This document shows positions 35,210-45,801 of a DNA stretch of 64,000 nucleotides, piece by piece (positions within the stretch are counted from its first letter, which is position 1; each line of letters begins with the position of its first letter). The translations under genes and the position numbers were made by a program. This DNA comes from Lysinibacillus boronitolerans JCM 21713 = 10a = NBRC 103108 (GTDB lineage Bacteria > Bacillota > Bacilli > Bacillales_A > Planococcaceae), in NCBI RefSeq assembly GCF_000772935.1, contig NZ_JPVR01000074.1, positions 124,001-188,000 of the forward strand, written 5' to 3'. The notes below the pieces were generated by a model that had not been told where the DNA came from, did no database searches, and was given only the letters and a program-made list of their open reading frames with translations.

Positions 35210-36033
35210 TATTCAACTCCCCAGTCTTCTTCTTCGCTCTCTTGCTTGTCCTCCTGGATTTCGATGACTTTACCTTCTACTGCATTCACAAAGTACTCCT
35301 CTTTTGTCCCATCAGATAATTTCACTTGAACTTCCCATGTTGGCACCAATACCTGAGTACGTGTCAATTTAACAAGCGTTGAGTAACCTAGTTTCATTTG
35401 TGTAATGCGCGAGTCTGGCTTGAGCGGTCCTTTTGCATACAAAGTTTGAATAATTTGAAGTGGTGGAATAACTGTTTCCTGCTGTTCCATTTCTTCAATG
35501 TTATCAATCATTGTTTGTTCATACATTGTTACTTCGTTATTAGCATTCCATTTTATTTTTAATGAACCGCTATAATAGAACATTCGATTGTTTGTCTTTT
35601 GGAAAAAAATTGCGACTCGTTCTTCGCGGTCTACTTTCCATAAAGCATAAGATGCACCTTCAATGATGTTTGCCAGGGCAAAATCTGTAAAGCTTGCATC
35701 ATCACTTACATTACGTAATTTAACAGGCCTCATAAAAATAACACGGGCCTTCGTATTATTATCATCCTTAAATTTAACTTGCTGGTTACTATTACTAAAT
35801 TCGGCTGGTGTGAATTTATGCACTTGAGCTGTCATATACGAAGCAGATTCAATATTATTTGGTAATGTGCCATACGTAATATTATCATCTTTTAAACGAG
35901 CTTCTATCGTTCTTTCACCTGGTACCTCAATATCTTTCGCTTCATTGTAGCGATTGACATAAAGTGAATACAAGAAGATGTTCAGTATTAAAAAAACGAA
36001 TATAAAAATAGATTTTGTTCTATTCCAATCCAT
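35209..36033 (-). CDS. walI: WalI, regulator of the WalK kinase
   Basis: About 274 residues. One N-terminal transmembrane helix (about 7-24) is followed by an extracytoplasmic YycI domain ending in an acidic tail ([11 protein letters not shown]). WalI and WalH together inhibit or tune WalK at the membrane. The ATG at 36033 is preferred because AGGAGG sits eight bases upstream; the frame's earlier GTG lies inside that site. It overlaps the end of walH by 14 bases. Confidence 0.92.
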   Translation of the reverse strand: MDWNRTKSIFIFVFLILNIFLYSLYVNRYNEAKDIEVPGERTIEARLKDDNITYGTLPNNIESASYMTAQVHKFTPAEFSNSNQQVKFKDDNNTKARVIFMRPVKLRNVSDDASFTDFALANIIEGASYALWKVDREERVAIFFQKTNNRMFYYSGSLKIKWNANNEVTMYEQTMIDNIEEMEQQETVIPPLQIIQTLYAKGPLKPDSRITQMKLGYSTLVKLTRTQVLVPTWEVQVKLSDGTKEEYFVNAVEGKVIEIQEDKQESEEEDWGVE

Positions 36034-37345
36034 TTTTAACACCTCCTAATACTTCAGGAGTCAGTTTAGTCCAGGTACCATTACGAATAACAAACCAACA
36101 AGGTTCAAATATAAATATATTCTGTTCTTGATTTTGTGTTAAATAATAGCCCAAGACAATTTCATCAATTTCAGACAAAGGAATACTATTAGCGTTCTTT
36201 AATCTCTCTGCAATCTCTGCGCCAGATGCTAATTCTTTAATTTCTTTCTCTAAAGATATATCCATATCCAATGAGAAGTATGGACGCTTGTAATGGAAAA
36301 TTCGACTATCTCCCCAAATCGTTGTCATTCGTGTAATAACATGATTGCTATAGACAGGGAAGCCTTGCAAATACATTTGATAATCTATTTGATTTTTATT
36401 GGTATTGGATGAAGCATAGCGGAAATCTGCCGTAAATCCTCCATGCTCATTAATAAATTCAAAGCTATCCTTTAAAAGCTTCGATGGCTCGACTCTAATA
36501 CTACTTTCTGCAGCGGGATAAACATAGTTTAATGATTTAAGATTTGTTTCTAAGGTCATTAATGACATACCATCTGTATATTTTTCAGAGGATGCGCTTT
36601 CGACATTCCGCTGTACAATATTTGGATCAGGGAATAACACATTTTTAAATAATTCTGGTGTGATATCCTCAATAAAGTACGTATATTTTACAGATTCAAT
36701 ATTACTGTTCGCCAGATAAAGAGATGTATAGCCTTCTCTCTCTACTTCTTTGAAAACCTCATATTTTTTTGCAGGCTCAATGACTTCCTGTATAAATTGA
36801 TTCATGTTTGGCACACTGACACGTGAGCGGAATAATGATTGGTTATTACCACTAATGTAATACAACATTAATTCTTTGCTATTGTAATTACTCCAATCTA
36901 TAATCATTCGATTGAACGTTGTTTGTGGTAATTCCTTATCAGTGAACTGAAAGGTTGTGTTAAAAGCTGAAAATGGAATCTCTCCCGTAAAAAAGATTGT
37001 CATTCGATGATCTGCGCCAATAATTTGATTCACATAGTTTGCAGAAAGATTATTGTTTACAGGCACCAAATCTAAAACATTCCAGCCTTTAAACACTTTC
37101 ATCATATCTTTCATAGCTGCATTAGAAACTGTGCCTGTAAACTCTTCTTCAGAACGGAAAATAGCCTTGTACGGTCGAATAATATCCTCCATATCCTTTT
37201 GCGGCTTAATTAAAATTTCCTCTCCCTCTGTTTTTTCAATATATTTATAATCAGGTGTATAGGTCCAAATTAAAAAAGTTAAAATCACGCTCAGCATGAC
37301 AAGTAGAAATAATACAACAGATTTAACTGGCTCTATATATTTCAT
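36020..37345 (-). CDS. walH: WalH, regulator of the WalK kinase
   Basis: About 441 residues with one N-terminal transmembrane helix (about 8-28) and a large extracytoplasmic YycH domain. It cooperates with WalI in controlling WalK. The ATG at 37345 overlaps the walK stop (ATGA) and has AGGTGAG upstream, so translation is coupled. Confidence 0.92.
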   Translation of the reverse strand: MKYIEPVKSVVLFLLVMLSVILTFLIWTYTPDYKYIEKTEGEEILIKPQKDMEDIIRPYKAIFRSEEEFTGTVSNAAMKDMMKVFKGWNVLDLVPVNNNLSANYVNQIIGADHRMTIFFTGEIPFSAFNTTFQFTDKELPQTTFNRMIIDWSNYNSKELMLYYISGNNQSLFRSRVSVPNMNQFIQEVIEPAKKYEVFKEVEREGYTSLYLANSNIESVKYTYFIEDITPELFKNVLFPDPNIVQRNVESASSEKYTDGMSLMTLETNLKSLNYVYPAAESSIRVEPSKLLKDSFEFINEHGGFTADFRYASSNTNKNQIDYQMYLQGFPVYSNHVITRMTTIWGDSRIFHYKRPYFSLDMDISLEKEIKELASGAEIAERLKNANSIPLSEIDEIVLGYYLTQNQEQNIFIFEPCWFVIRNGTWTKLTPEVLGGVKNGLE

Positions 37346-39207
37346 TCCCACTCACCTGCCTCACCAAATTCATCTGCATCATATGGTAATGTGAAGAAAA
37401 TTGTTGTACCCTGTCCTTCTTCACTTTCAGCCCAAATTTTACCGCCATGCGCTTCAATCATTTCCCGCGCAATAGCTAATCCCAAGCCTGTTCCTCCCAT
37501 AGAGCGAGCGCGTGCACGGTCCACACGATAGAAGCGATCAAAAATTCGGCCAACGTTTTCTTTAGGAATACCCATGCCATCATCTGAAATCATGACCTTC
37601 AGCATGTCTTCCTGTCCAGTAAAGCCAAAGCGAATATTGCCGCCATCTGGAGAATATTTAATAGCATTGGAAATGATATTATCAATAACTTGTGTGATTT
37701 TATCCGTATCAATTTCTACATAAAAGGATGTTTCAGGGAATAAACGTTCAAATTGTACCTTGTCAGACTTAGACATTTCAAATCGGTCAATAATGCGATT
37801 AAAGAACGAATTAAATAAGACAATATCTTTATTCAACTCGTAATCTGAGCTATCCATTCTTGATAGCTGCAATAAATCATTCACTAGACGAATCATACGC
37901 TCTGTTTCGGTTTGTGTCACATTTAAAAACGTAGGAGCAATATTTTCGTCTTTCCATGCACCATCTGCAAGTGCCTCTAAATAACTGCGCATTGTTGTTA
38001 ATGGCGTTCTTAACTCATGTGATACATTCGATACAAATTCCCTACGATCCATTTCAATCTTTTCTTGCTCTGTTATATCGTGCAAAACAGTAATCAGCCC
38101 ATTAATAAAGCCCGTTTCTTTTTGAATAACAGAGAAATTAGCGCGAAGTATATAGGGCGCATCTGCTGTACTAAAGTTTAAATTCACGGCATCATTCATA
38201 TGAATTAAGTCTTCAAAGCTATATTCCTGATCAATCCCCAATACAGAGGCGATAGGACGCCCTAATGTAATATCTCTTGAAATATGCAGTAATTCTAGTG
38301 CGGGGTCATTGATGAGAATAATACGTCCCTTGCGATCTGTTGCAATAACGCCATCTGTCATATTACTCAGCACTGAATCTAGCTTTCGACGTTCAGCTTC
38401 TGTGGTCGATTGTGCTTCCTGCAAACGGTTGGTTAGATGATTAAAGGTGATGGCTAGCTGTCCGATTTCATCCGTACCATATACACGTACCTTGCGAGAA
38501 TAGTTCCCCTTCGCCATTGCCTGAGCCTGCTTTCGCATATCAGCAATAGGCTGTGTAATCGTTCGAGCCACAAGAATACCTAAGAAGATGGTAATGACCA
38601 AGGACATTGCCGTACCACCAAGGAAAATCTGATTAATATCATTCATTTGTTCAAAAACAGATTCAATATTGGCTTCAATATAGAGTACACCAATGATTTC
38701 GTCGTCTGGTCCTGCACCCGCACGAATGGGGTTCGCTAAGACCCACACACGATTTCTCGTTTTATTGTCGAGTTTAATAATATCAAACAGTGTTTCGGCA
38801 GATATTGCTCGACGTACAAGGTCAGTATTAGAGCGTTGACCTATTAAATTCTGATTTTCAAGCTCAGATGTTGCAAGTATTCTTTGTCTATCATCAATGA
38901 CACGAATTTCTAAAATATCACCATTTGAAACATCCCTTAAACCAGTAGAAAACTCCATGACAATCGATTTTAGGCTTTCCTCTAGTTTAGGCATGCTTTC
39001 ATCGCGTTCTTTTAAAATTTCCTCACGAAGACTATATTGCATCAGGTCAACTCGCTGAAAAATGGAATCTTGGAAGTTGCTCTTCAAATTTCTTTCTAAT
39101 TCACGAGCGAAATAGATACCGATAATTTGTAAAGCTAGCAAGATTAATAAAATGTAAATCAGCACTAGTTTGACATGAATGGATTTAAAGAAGCTCACTT
39201 TCTGCAT
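37342..39207 (-). CDS. walK: WalK sensor histidine kinase
   Basis: 621 residues. TM1 is at about 11-31, an extracytoplasmic PAS-like domain spans about 32-185, TM2 is at about 190-212, and HAMP, PAS, HisKA and HATPase domains follow. The phospho-accepting His397 is in SHELRTP. The ATP-binding N box (DNIISNAIKYSPDGG) and G boxes (DDGMGIP, GGTGLGLAIA) are intact. It senses peptidoglycan status and phosphorylates WalR; the pair is usually essential in Firmicutes. Confidence 0.98.
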   Translation of the reverse strand: MQKVSFFKSIHVKLVLIYILLILLALQIIGIYFARELERNLKSNFQDSIFQRVDLMQYSLREEILKERDESMPKLEESLKSIVMEFSTGLRDVSNGDILEIRVIDDRQRILATSELENQNLIGQRSNTDLVRRAISAETLFDIIKLDNKTRNRVWVLANPIRAGAGPDDEIIGVLYIEANIESVFEQMNDINQIFLGGTAMSLVITIFLGILVARTITQPIADMRKQAQAMAKGNYSRKVRVYGTDEIGQLAITFNHLTNRLQEAQSTTEAERRKLDSVLSNMTDGVIATDRKGRIILINDPALELLHISRDITLGRPIASVLGIDQEYSFEDLIHMNDAVNLNFSTADAPYILRANFSVIQKETGFINGLITVLHDITEQEKIEMDRREFVSNVSHELRTPLTTMRSYLEALADGAWKDENIAPTFLNVTQTETERMIRLVNDLLQLSRMDSSDYELNKDIVLFNSFFNRIIDRFEMSKSDKVQFERLFPETSFYVEIDTDKITQVIDNIISNAIKYSPDGGNIRFGFTGQEDMLKVMISDDGMGIPKENVGRIFDRFYRVDRARARSMGGTGLGLAIAREMIEAHGGKIWAESEEGQGTTIFFTLPYDADEFGEAGEWE

Positions 39208-39212
39208 TCCTA

Positions 39213-39926
39213 TTACTCCTGTTCAGGATTTCGTAAATAATAACCTACACCACGTCGTGTGACAATCCAAGCTGGATGACTAGGATTATCCTCAATTTTT
39301 TCACGTAAACGGCGAATTGTTACATCAACAGTTCGTACATCACCAAAGTAATCATAGCCCCATACTGTTTGTAGTAAGTGCTCTCGTGTCATTACTTGTC
39401 CAATATGTTTCCCTAAATAATGAAGTAACTCAAATTCACGATGTGTCAGTTCAATTGCCTCATCACGCTTCATTACTAAATAAGCATCTGGTTGAATGAC
39501 AAGAGATCCTACAACAATCTCATTCGACTCTTCCTCAGCCTCTTCTGCTGCTGGAGCGACTACTTGTAAACGGCGCATATTGGCCTTCACACGTGCAATC
39601 AGCTCTCGTGTACTAAATGGCTTTGTGACATAATCATCTGCACCCATCTCTAATCCTAATACTTTATCAATCTCAGAGCCTTTAGCTGTTAGCATAATAA
39701 TGGGGAAATCATATTTTTTTCGTACCTCTCTACAAACTTCCATGCCATCACGCTTTGGCAGCATAATATCTAAAAGCATTAAATCTGGTTGCTCTTCCTC
39801 TACTTTCTTTAATGCCTCATCACCATCATACGCACAAATAACTTTATAGCCTTCTTTTATTAGATTAAATTGCAAAATATCTGCGATTGGTTTCTCATCA
39901 TCAACAACTAAAATTGTTTTATTCAT
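39213..39926 (-). CDS. walR: WalR response regulator
   Basis: 237 residues. The receiver domain has the phospho-acceptor Asp53 ([13 protein letters not shown]), the acidic pair at DDE and the lysine in VTKPF. The OmpR-type winged helix ends in [20 protein letters not shown]. It controls autolysins and other wall genes. It is the first gene of walRKHIJ, five bases from walK. Confidence 0.98.
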   Translation of the reverse strand: MNKTILVVDDEKPIADILQFNLIKEGYKVICAYDGDEALKKVEEEQPDLMLLDIMLPKRDGMEVCREVRKKYDFPIIMLTAKGSEIDKVLGLEMGADDYVTKPFSTRELIARVKANMRRLQVVAPAAEEAEEESNEIVVGSLVIQPDAYLVMKRDEAIELTHREFELLHYLGKHIGQVMTREHLLQTVWGYDYFGDVRTVDVTIRRLREKIEDNPSHPAWIVTRRGVGYYLRNPEQE

Positions 39927-40077
39927 TCATTCTCTCCCTTTCGCTTCTTATCTATTCTTAAACAATGTGTATTTGTAAATTCACTACTCTTAACTCTATC
40001 ATGCTTTCGGATTCTATGCATTAATCGATATTCGATCCTTCTAATACTGTGACAAAAAGCGATGTATTTCAACAATT

Positions 40078-40091
40078 ATTTCTCGGGAAAT
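40078..40091. promoter_or_regulatory. Noc-binding-site-like palindrome
   Basis: ATTTCTCGGGAAAT differs at one base from the Noc-binding consensus ATTTCCCGGGAAAT. It lies between walR and the M23 peptidase gene. A noc gene is present in this window (59962-60861), which makes the match meaningful. Confidence 0.65.
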
Positions 40092-40095
40092 AATT

Positions 40096-40126
40096 GAAAA
40101 AGACAGTCCATAATTCGGACTGCCTT
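40096..40126 (-). terminator. Terminator of the M23 peptidase gene
   Basis: Stem GGCAGTCC/GGACTGTC is followed by TTTTT on the minus strand, shortly after the stop at 40140. Confidence 0.8.
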
Positions 40127-40139
40127 CTATTCAACATGT

Positions 40140-41603
40140 TTATCGGCCTACATAAGATAACGGATTTTCTAATGAACCGTTCTTTTCAACTTCAAAGTGC
40201 AAATGTGTACCTGTCGAATTGCCAGTGGAACCCATAATACCAATCACAGAACCCTTTTCTACTACTTGTCCCACTTCAACATTAATTGAAGATAAATGTC
40301 CATAAAGTGTTGTAAAACCATTATTGTGATTAATCACTATGCGATTACCATAGGTGCCAGAAGTGCCAGCTGCAACAACTACACCATTATCAGCAGCTAA
40401 AATATTATAGTTACTTGGTCGAGCGATATCAATACCTCGATGGAAGGCTCCCCAACGTTCACCCATACCACTTGAAATATAGCCCCCGACTGCTGGCCAT
40501 GCAAATTCACCAGTTCCACGTGAAGAAATAACCTTTGTACCGACTACTTCAATTTCATCTACAGGTTGTTGAAGGATTTTTTCCTCTAAGGCAACTTTTG
40601 ATGTCTGTTTACCATTTTCAGATGTTAAAACATAAGTTGTTTCCTTTTTCCCATCTACACCTTCTTGCTTGATGACCTTTTCACCTTTATACATTGTAGG
40701 ATCTTCTTCGATTACTTTTTTAAACGGAATGACATCCGCTACTTTCTTTTCCTTTTTTACTTCAAGTGTCACAAATGGCTTTGCCACAGTAACATTTAAT
40801 TCTTGTCCAATTTGTAAAACCGTATCCACTGTAATATCAGGATTTAGAGCTAGTAGTTCGCTTGTTGTTAAATTATGTTTTTTAGCAACGGACCCTAACA
40901 CATCTCCTGATTGAATTTTATATGTCTCTTGCTCAACATAGCCTGTCATTAAATACTTTACGGCTTGCTCAGGTGATAATATATCAGTTGGTGTAACTTT
41001 TTGTGATAACCCTGAAACTCCTTGTTTAAATGAAACATCTAGAAGTCGAGACTCACCATTTTGTAATTCTGGTAAATTATTGCTAGCTTGTTGGTTTTTA
41101 GATAAGTTATCTAATTCTTGCTGAGAAACATATTGTAACTTTAACATTTGAACAGTTTTCTCATAAGCTTCTGTATTCTTTAATGATACTACTGGTTTGT
41201 GATTTACTAATAATGTAAAGGCATCAGATTTAGCTACTAAAGATTGCTGAAGTTTTGATAATGTTTCTGCATCTTTTGTTTCATTTGTAAATACTTGTTC
41301 CGGGATTATTTTAACAGCTGAGCTAGCATCAATGGATAAACCTTTGAATTGCTGACTTGCTACTTTTTCTTTTGATGCAATTATTTCTTGAATTGCTTTC
41401 TCATCAGATACTGCACCAATATATTCATTCCCCACATAAACGTGGTAAATTTTATTTAAGTTTTCTTTGTTATATTCCTTAGCAAATCCCATATTAATCG
41501 TTAGACTTGTCATTAAAACAACAATGATTGAAGCCTTTTTAAAAGAAGAAAAATTGTAGGTGAATCTATTGTTTTCTTCTTTTCTATTCCAAAACGAATT
41601 CAT
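40140..41603 (-). CDS. M23 peptidase with LysM and G5 domains
   Basis: About 487 residues. A membrane or signal segment lies near residues 22-40, followed by a LysM domain (IQSGDVLGSVAKKHNLTTSE), a G5 domain and a C-terminal M23 endopeptidase (HRGIDIARPS, then THLHFEV). Zinc ligands are the His and Asp of HRGID and the last His of HLH. It should cleave peptidoglycan cross-bridges outside the cell. The ATG at 41603 with AAGGGG seven to eight bases upstream is chosen over the frame's far upstream codon. A WalR-like box upstream suggests control by the neighbouring walRK. Confidence 0.92.
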   Translation of the reverse strand: MNSFWNRKEENNRFTYNFSSFKKASIIVVLMTSLTINMGFAKEYNKENLNKIYHVYVGNEYIGAVSDEKAIQEIIASKEKVASQQFKGLSIDASSAVKIIPEQVFTNETKDAETLSKLQQSLVAKSDAFTLLVNHKPVVSLKNTEAYEKTVQMLKLQYVSQQELDNLSKNQQASNNLPELQNGESRLLDVSFKQGVSGLSQKVTPTDILSPEQAVKYLMTGYVEQETYKIQSGDVLGSVAKKHNLTTSELLALNPDITVDTVLQIGQELNVTVAKPFVTLEVKKEKKVADVIPFKKVIEEDPTMYKGEKVIKQEGVDGKKETTYVLTSENGKQTSKVALEEKILQQPVDEIEVVGTKVISSRGTGEFAWPAVGGYISSGMGERWGAFHRGIDIARPSNYNILAADNGVVVAAGTSGTYGNRIVINHNNGFTTLYGHLSSINVEVGQVVEKGSVIGIMGSTGNSTGTHLHFEVEKNGSLENPLSYVGR

Positions 41604-41672
41604 CAATAAAGCCCCTTCCAACTTTACCCTACTGTAGGATGATTTACCCACAAGGATTTTTTGCACCCCTAT

Positions 41673-41732
41673 AATGTACCATAAAGAAAATGACGTTTGA
41701 ACGATTTCACTCTTTTGTAATGTAAATGTATT
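41673..41732 (-). promoter_or_regulatory. M23 peptidase promoter and WalR-like box
   Basis: On the minus strand TTCAAA (41696-41701), 17 bases and TACATT (41673-41678) give a promoter. Fifteen bases upstream, TGTAAT-GTAAA-TGTATT on the plus strand (41716-41732) matches the WalR consensus TGTWAH-N5-TGTWAH at 11 of 12 fixed positions. Confidence 0.5.
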
Positions 41733-41948
41733 ATTTATCTACTTTTTGTTACATAGAATATATTTTATATAGTTTATAAATACTGTATTTTTATTCATAT
41801 ACTGGTTCTTAAAATTCAATTTAAAAATTTATCATTGGTATGCTATTCTCAATATTTTTCAAGTGAATTTCGACTTAATACTTTTTACTTTTTTAATATT
41901 CCGATAAAATATATATAGAAGGTACACTATTTGATTGGAGCGATTAAA

Positions 41949-42848
41949 TTGAGTGATTCACAAACCTCTGAGATCACAACTAAAGTGTTGAGACCTCAGA
42001 AAAGTAGCATGCGTAAAGTTATTGCAAGAATTATTATGGTGTCGCTAGGGGCGATAATAATGGCATTAGGCTTGGAACTGTTTTTAGTACCTAACCACAT
42101 TATGGATGGTGGAATCGTAGGTGTTTCCATTATCACATCTCATCTATTAAATTTACCCCTTGGTATTTTCATCTTCATTTTAAACTTACCTTTTATTTTT
42201 TTAGGCTACAAACAAATTGGTAAAACCTTTGCACTGTCTACAGGCCTAGGTATTACCGTACTCTCTTTTGCAACACTTACCTTACATAATATCCATCCAT
42301 TTACGGAAGACACATTATTGGCAACAGTCTTTGGAGGAATGATTTTAGGTGTTGGCGTTGGTATTGTCATTCGTTATGGAGGTTCATTAGATGGAACTGA
42401 AATATTAGCTATTTTATTTAATAGCAAGACACCTTTTTCAGTTGGAGAAATCATTATGTTTTTCAATATCATTATTTTTACGGTGGCAGGATTTATTTTT
42501 AATTGGGAACAAGCCATGTACTCCATCATTGCCTACTATATTGCCTATAAAATGATTGATATTGTTATTCAAGGCTTGGAAGAGTCTAAATCCGTTTATA
42601 TCATAAGTGATGACATTGATGAAATTGGACAAACTATCATGGATCGACTTGGTCGTGGCGTTACTTTCCTTCACGGAGAAGGAGCTTATACAGGGAATGA
42701 CAAAAAAGTCATATTTACCGTGATTACCCGTTTAGAAGAATCTAAATTGAAAACAATTGTCGCTGAAATAGATGACAATGCATTTCTAGCCATTGGTAAT
42801 ATCGCTGAGGTAAAAGGTGGTCGCTTTAAGAAGAAAGATATTCACTAA
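41949..42848 (+). CDS. YitT-family membrane protein
   Basis: About 299 residues with five to six N-terminal membrane helices (YitT/DUF161) and a C-terminal soluble DUF2179 domain (SVYIISDDIDEIGQTIMDRL, ending KGGRFKKKDIH). Several paralogues are usual in Bacillales. The function is not established. The TTG at 41949 is preferred because GGAG lies eight bases before it; the upstream TTG at 41931 has no site. Confidence 0.85.
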   Translation: MSDSQTSEITTKVLRPQKSSMRKVIARIIMVSLGAIIMALGLELFLVPNHIMDGGIVGVSIITSHLLNLPLGIFIFILNLPFIFLGYKQIGKTFALSTGLGITVLSFATLTLHNIHPFTEDTLLATVFGGMILGVGVGIVIRYGGSLDGTEILAILFNSKTPFSVGEIIMFFNIIIFTVAGFIFNWEQAMYSIIAYYIAYKMIDIVIQGLEESKSVYIISDDIDEIGQTIMDRLGRGVTFLHGEGAYTGNDKKVIFTVITRLEESKLKTIVAEIDDNAFLAIGNIAEVKGGRFKKKDIH

Positions 42849-42882
42849 AAAAGGGCATGCCGCATTTGGCACGCCCTTTTTA
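42846..42882. terminator. Bidirectional terminator
   Basis: Stem AAAAAGGGC-A-TGCC/GGCA-C-GCCCTTTTT lies between convergent yitT-like and purA genes. Confidence 0.88.
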
Positions 42883-42892
42883 TTTTATTTCA

Positions 42893-44182
42893 TTATGCTT
42901 CCCAAACATCCACTAACACGTTTGTTTGCTCACGTGCAGGTCCAACAGAGAAAGTAGCAATTTGAATGCCCGTTAGTTCGCTAATACGCTCCACATAGCG
43001 GCGTGCATTTTCAGGTAGCTCTTCTAAAGTTCTGCAGCTTGTTACATCCTCTGACCAGCCTGGCAGCTCCTCATAAATCGGCTCACATTGTTCAATAATA
43101 TGAAGATTTGCTGGATATTCTGTAATTGTTTCACCTTTATAGTTATATGCTGTACAAATTTTTACTGTCTCTAAGCCCGATAAAACATCGATAGAGTTAA
43201 GAGCAAGATGAGTAATGCCACTTACACGGCGTGAGTGACGAACAACCACTGTGTCAAACCAGCCTACACGACGTGGACGACCTGTTGTTGTTCCGTATTC
43301 GCGACCAACCTCACGAATTTGTTGACCTACTTCATCGAACAACTCGGTTGGGAATGGTCCATCTCCTACACGAGATGTATAGGCCTTAGATACACCAATA
43401 ACACTTGTTACGCGTGATGGACCAACACCAGCACCAATCGCTACTCCTCCAGCTACAGGATTTGAAGATGTTACATATGGATACGTACCTTGATCGACAT
43501 CAAGTAAAATTCCTTGTGCACCTTCGAATAGCACTTTACCGCCTTCATCAAGGACGTCGTTCAAAATTTTAGATGTGTCCGTAACATACTTAGCAATTTC
43601 TTGCCCGTAACCATAGTATTCCTCAAAAATTTCTTCGAATGTTACGCCTTCAACTTCATAGAATTTCTCAAATAATTTATTTTTAATGGCTAAATTATGA
43701 CGTAGTTTTTCCTCAAAGATTTCCTTATCAAGTAAGTCAGCCATACGAATCCCAATACGTGCTACTTTATCTTGATAACAAGGCCCAATTCCTTTACAAG
43801 TTGTGCCGATTTTATTGTCTCCACGACTTTCTTCATCAGCAATATCTTGTTTAATATGATAAGGCAAAATCACATGTGCACGATTAGAAATACGTAGATT
43901 ATCTGTATTAATACCACGCTCTTGTAACCCTTTAAGCTCTGTTACTAATGATTTAGGATTCACAACTAATCCATTACCAATTACTGAAGTTTTTTCTTTA
44001 TAGAAGATCCCGGATGGAATTAAATGTAATTTGTAAGTTTCACCATCAATTTTAATGGTATGTCCTGCATTATCTCCACCGGCAAAACGAGCGATGGCAT
44101 CGGCCTTGTGCGAAAGGAAATCTGTAATTTTACCTTTTCCTTCGTCTCCCCACTGTGTTCCTACAACTACTACTGATGTCAT
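42893..44182 (-). CDS. purA: Adenylosuccinate synthetase
   Basis: About 429 residues. It makes adenylosuccinate from IMP, aspartate and GTP, the first step from IMP to AMP. The GTP-binding loop is [12 protein letters not shown], the IMP site includes [14 protein letters not shown], and the aspartate loop is VGDGPFPTE. Both ends match the family. The ATG at 44182 follows GGAGGTG; an upstream GTG lies inside that site. It is a single gene with its own promoter and terminator. Confidence 0.98.
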   Translation of the reverse strand: MTSVVVVGTQWGDEGKGKITDFLSHKADAIARFAGGDNAGHTIKIDGETYKLHLIPSGIFYKEKTSVIGNGLVVNPKSLVTELKGLQERGINTDNLRISNRAHVILPYHIKQDIADEESRGDNKIGTTCKGIGPCYQDKVARIGIRMADLLDKEIFEEKLRHNLAIKNKLFEKFYEVEGVTFEEIFEEYYGYGQEIAKYVTDTSKILNDVLDEGGKVLFEGAQGILLDVDQGTYPYVTSSNPVAGGVAIGAGVGPSRVTSVIGVSKAYTSRVGDGPFPTELFDEVGQQIREVGREYGTTTGRPRRVGWFDTVVVRHSRRVSGITHLALNSIDVLSGLETVKICTAYNYKGETITEYPANLHIIEQCEPIYEELPGWSEDVTSCRTLEELPENARRYVERISELTGIQIATFSVGPAREQTNVLVDVWEA

Positions 44183-44198
44183 AATCAGCACCTCCGTT

Positions 44199-44263
44199 AG
44201 ATACCTTTGTATCTCAATTTTTAAGCCTCAACCATTGTAACAATGATAGAAACAACTCGTCAA
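44199..44263 (-). promoter_or_regulatory. purA promoter and leader hairpin
   Basis: On the minus strand TTGACG (44258-44263), 18 bases and TACAAT (44234-44239) form a good promoter. In the roughly 45-base leader a 6-bp hairpin (44199-44204 with 44209-44214) ends just before the GGAGG site. Confidence 0.75.
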
Positions 44264-44273
44264 TAAAAAATAG

Positions 44274-44323
44274 TGAAAAAACACGAACATAAAATCAAAA
44301 AATCTGATTCAACGTTCGTGTTT
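44274..44323 (-). terminator. Terminator of the yybS-gdpP-rplI-dnaB operon
   Basis: A 10-bp stem (44279-44288 with 44314-44323), with a nested smaller stem, is followed on the minus strand by TTTTTT. It is about 100 bases past the dnaB stop. Confidence 0.7.
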
Positions 44324-44426
44324 AATAACAGAATGGTATGAATATTATCGAACATTCAGATTAATTCATTCTAAGGGTACTATTTCATTACGAATAGGCA
44401 ACTTATCTGAATGACGAGTAACATGA

Positions 44427-45788
44427 CTAATCACGTGGCGGTGGTGGCGGCATTTGTGACCAATCCACATTAATGAATTTATTGAATTCCTTTTTAAAGG
44501 CCAATGTAACGGTTCCTGTTGGACCATTACGTTGTTTCGCAATGATAATTTCGATCATATTTTTATTCTCAGATTCTTTATCGTAATAATCATCACGGTA
44601 TAAAAACGCAACAATATCAGCATCTTGCTCAATACTTCCCGATTCACGTAAGTCACTCATCATTGGCCGTTTATCTTGTCGTTGCTCAACACCACGAGAT
44701 AACTGTGATAACGCGATAACAGGTACCTTTAATTCACGGGCTAATCCCTTTAAGGATCGTGAAATCTCTGACACCTCTTGTTGACGGTTTTCTCCTGGCT
44801 TGCCACTCCCCTGAATCAACTGTAAATAATCGATTAAGATCATTCCTAGTCCATTCTCCTGGGCTAAACGACGGCATTTTGCGCGGATTTCATTGATACG
44901 TACACCTGGAGTATCATCAATAAAAATTCCTGAATTCGATAAACTACCCATTGCCATAGTTAGTTTACCCCAATCTTCTGTAGTTAAAGCACCTGTACGT
45001 AAAACTTGTGCATCTATATTTCCTTCTGCACAAAGCATACGCATGACCAGTTGCTCTGCACCCATCTCTAAAGAAAAGATAGCAACATTTTCGCGGGCTT
45101 GTACGGCAACACTTTGCGCAACATTCAATGCAAAGGCCGTTTTCCCTACAGATGGACGGGCAGCAACAATGATTAAGTCGTTGCGTTGAAAGCCAGCTGT
45201 AATGTTATCTAAATCACGGAAGCCAGTCGGGATACCCGTTACTTCCCCCTTTTGTGATTGTAGTTGCTCAATATTATCGAAAGTTTCCACTAGCACATCT
45301 TTAACATGCTTAAAGTCGCCTGCATTCTTTCGATTGGCAACCTCCATCATTTTCTTCTCTGCCTCACCTAATAATGCCTCTACTTCGTCTTCTCTCGTAT
45401 AGCCGTCCTCGACGATTTTCGTAGCCACTCGAATCAATCGACGTAAAAGGGCCTTTTCCTCAACGATTTTGGCATAATGGGCGACATTGGCAGCTGTAGG
45501 GACAGCATTGGCGAGCTCTAGTAAATAAGAAAGCCCGCCAACGTCCTCAATCTCTTTTTTAGCTGATAATTCTTCTGTAACTGTTACAACATCTATCGCT
45601 TTTCCTTGATCACTCAAGCGCAACATCGTCTCGAAAATTTTCTTATGGGCATTTAAATAAAAATCATCTGCCAATAAAATTTCTGACGCTGTTATTAATG
45701 CCTGTGGCTCAAGGAAGATAGCACCGATAACCGATTGCTCCGCCTCCCGGTTATGCGGTGGAACGCGGTCCATCATCGGTTCACTCAT
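44427..45788 (-). CDS. dnaB: Replicative DNA helicase
   Basis: 453 residues (named dnaC in B. subtilis). The N-terminal domain begins MSEPMMDRVPPHNREAEQSV. Walker A is AARPSVGKTAFALN, Walker B is MILIDYLQLI, and the arginine finger region is RNGPTGTV. The hexamer unwinds the fork ahead of the polymerase. It is 13 bases after rplI in a conserved operon. Confidence 0.98.
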   Translation of the reverse strand: MSEPMMDRVPPHNREAEQSVIGAIFLEPQALITASEILLADDFYLNAHKKIFETMLRLSDQGKAIDVVTVTEELSAKKEIEDVGGLSYLLELANAVPTAANVAHYAKIVEEKALLRRLIRVATKIVEDGYTREDEVEALLGEAEKKMMEVANRKNAGDFKHVKDVLVETFDNIEQLQSQKGEVTGIPTGFRDLDNITAGFQRNDLIIVAARPSVGKTAFALNVAQSVAVQARENVAIFSLEMGAEQLVMRMLCAEGNIDAQVLRTGALTTEDWGKLTMAMGSLSNSGIFIDDTPGVRINEIRAKCRRLAQENGLGMILIDYLQLIQGSGKPGENRQQEVSEISRSLKGLARELKVPVIALSQLSRGVEQRQDKRPMMSDLRESGSIEQDADIVAFLYRDDYYDKESENKNMIEIIIAKQRNGPTGTVTLAFKKEFNKFINVDWSQMPPPPPRD

Positions 45789-45801
45789 GGATTGTCGCTC
45801 C

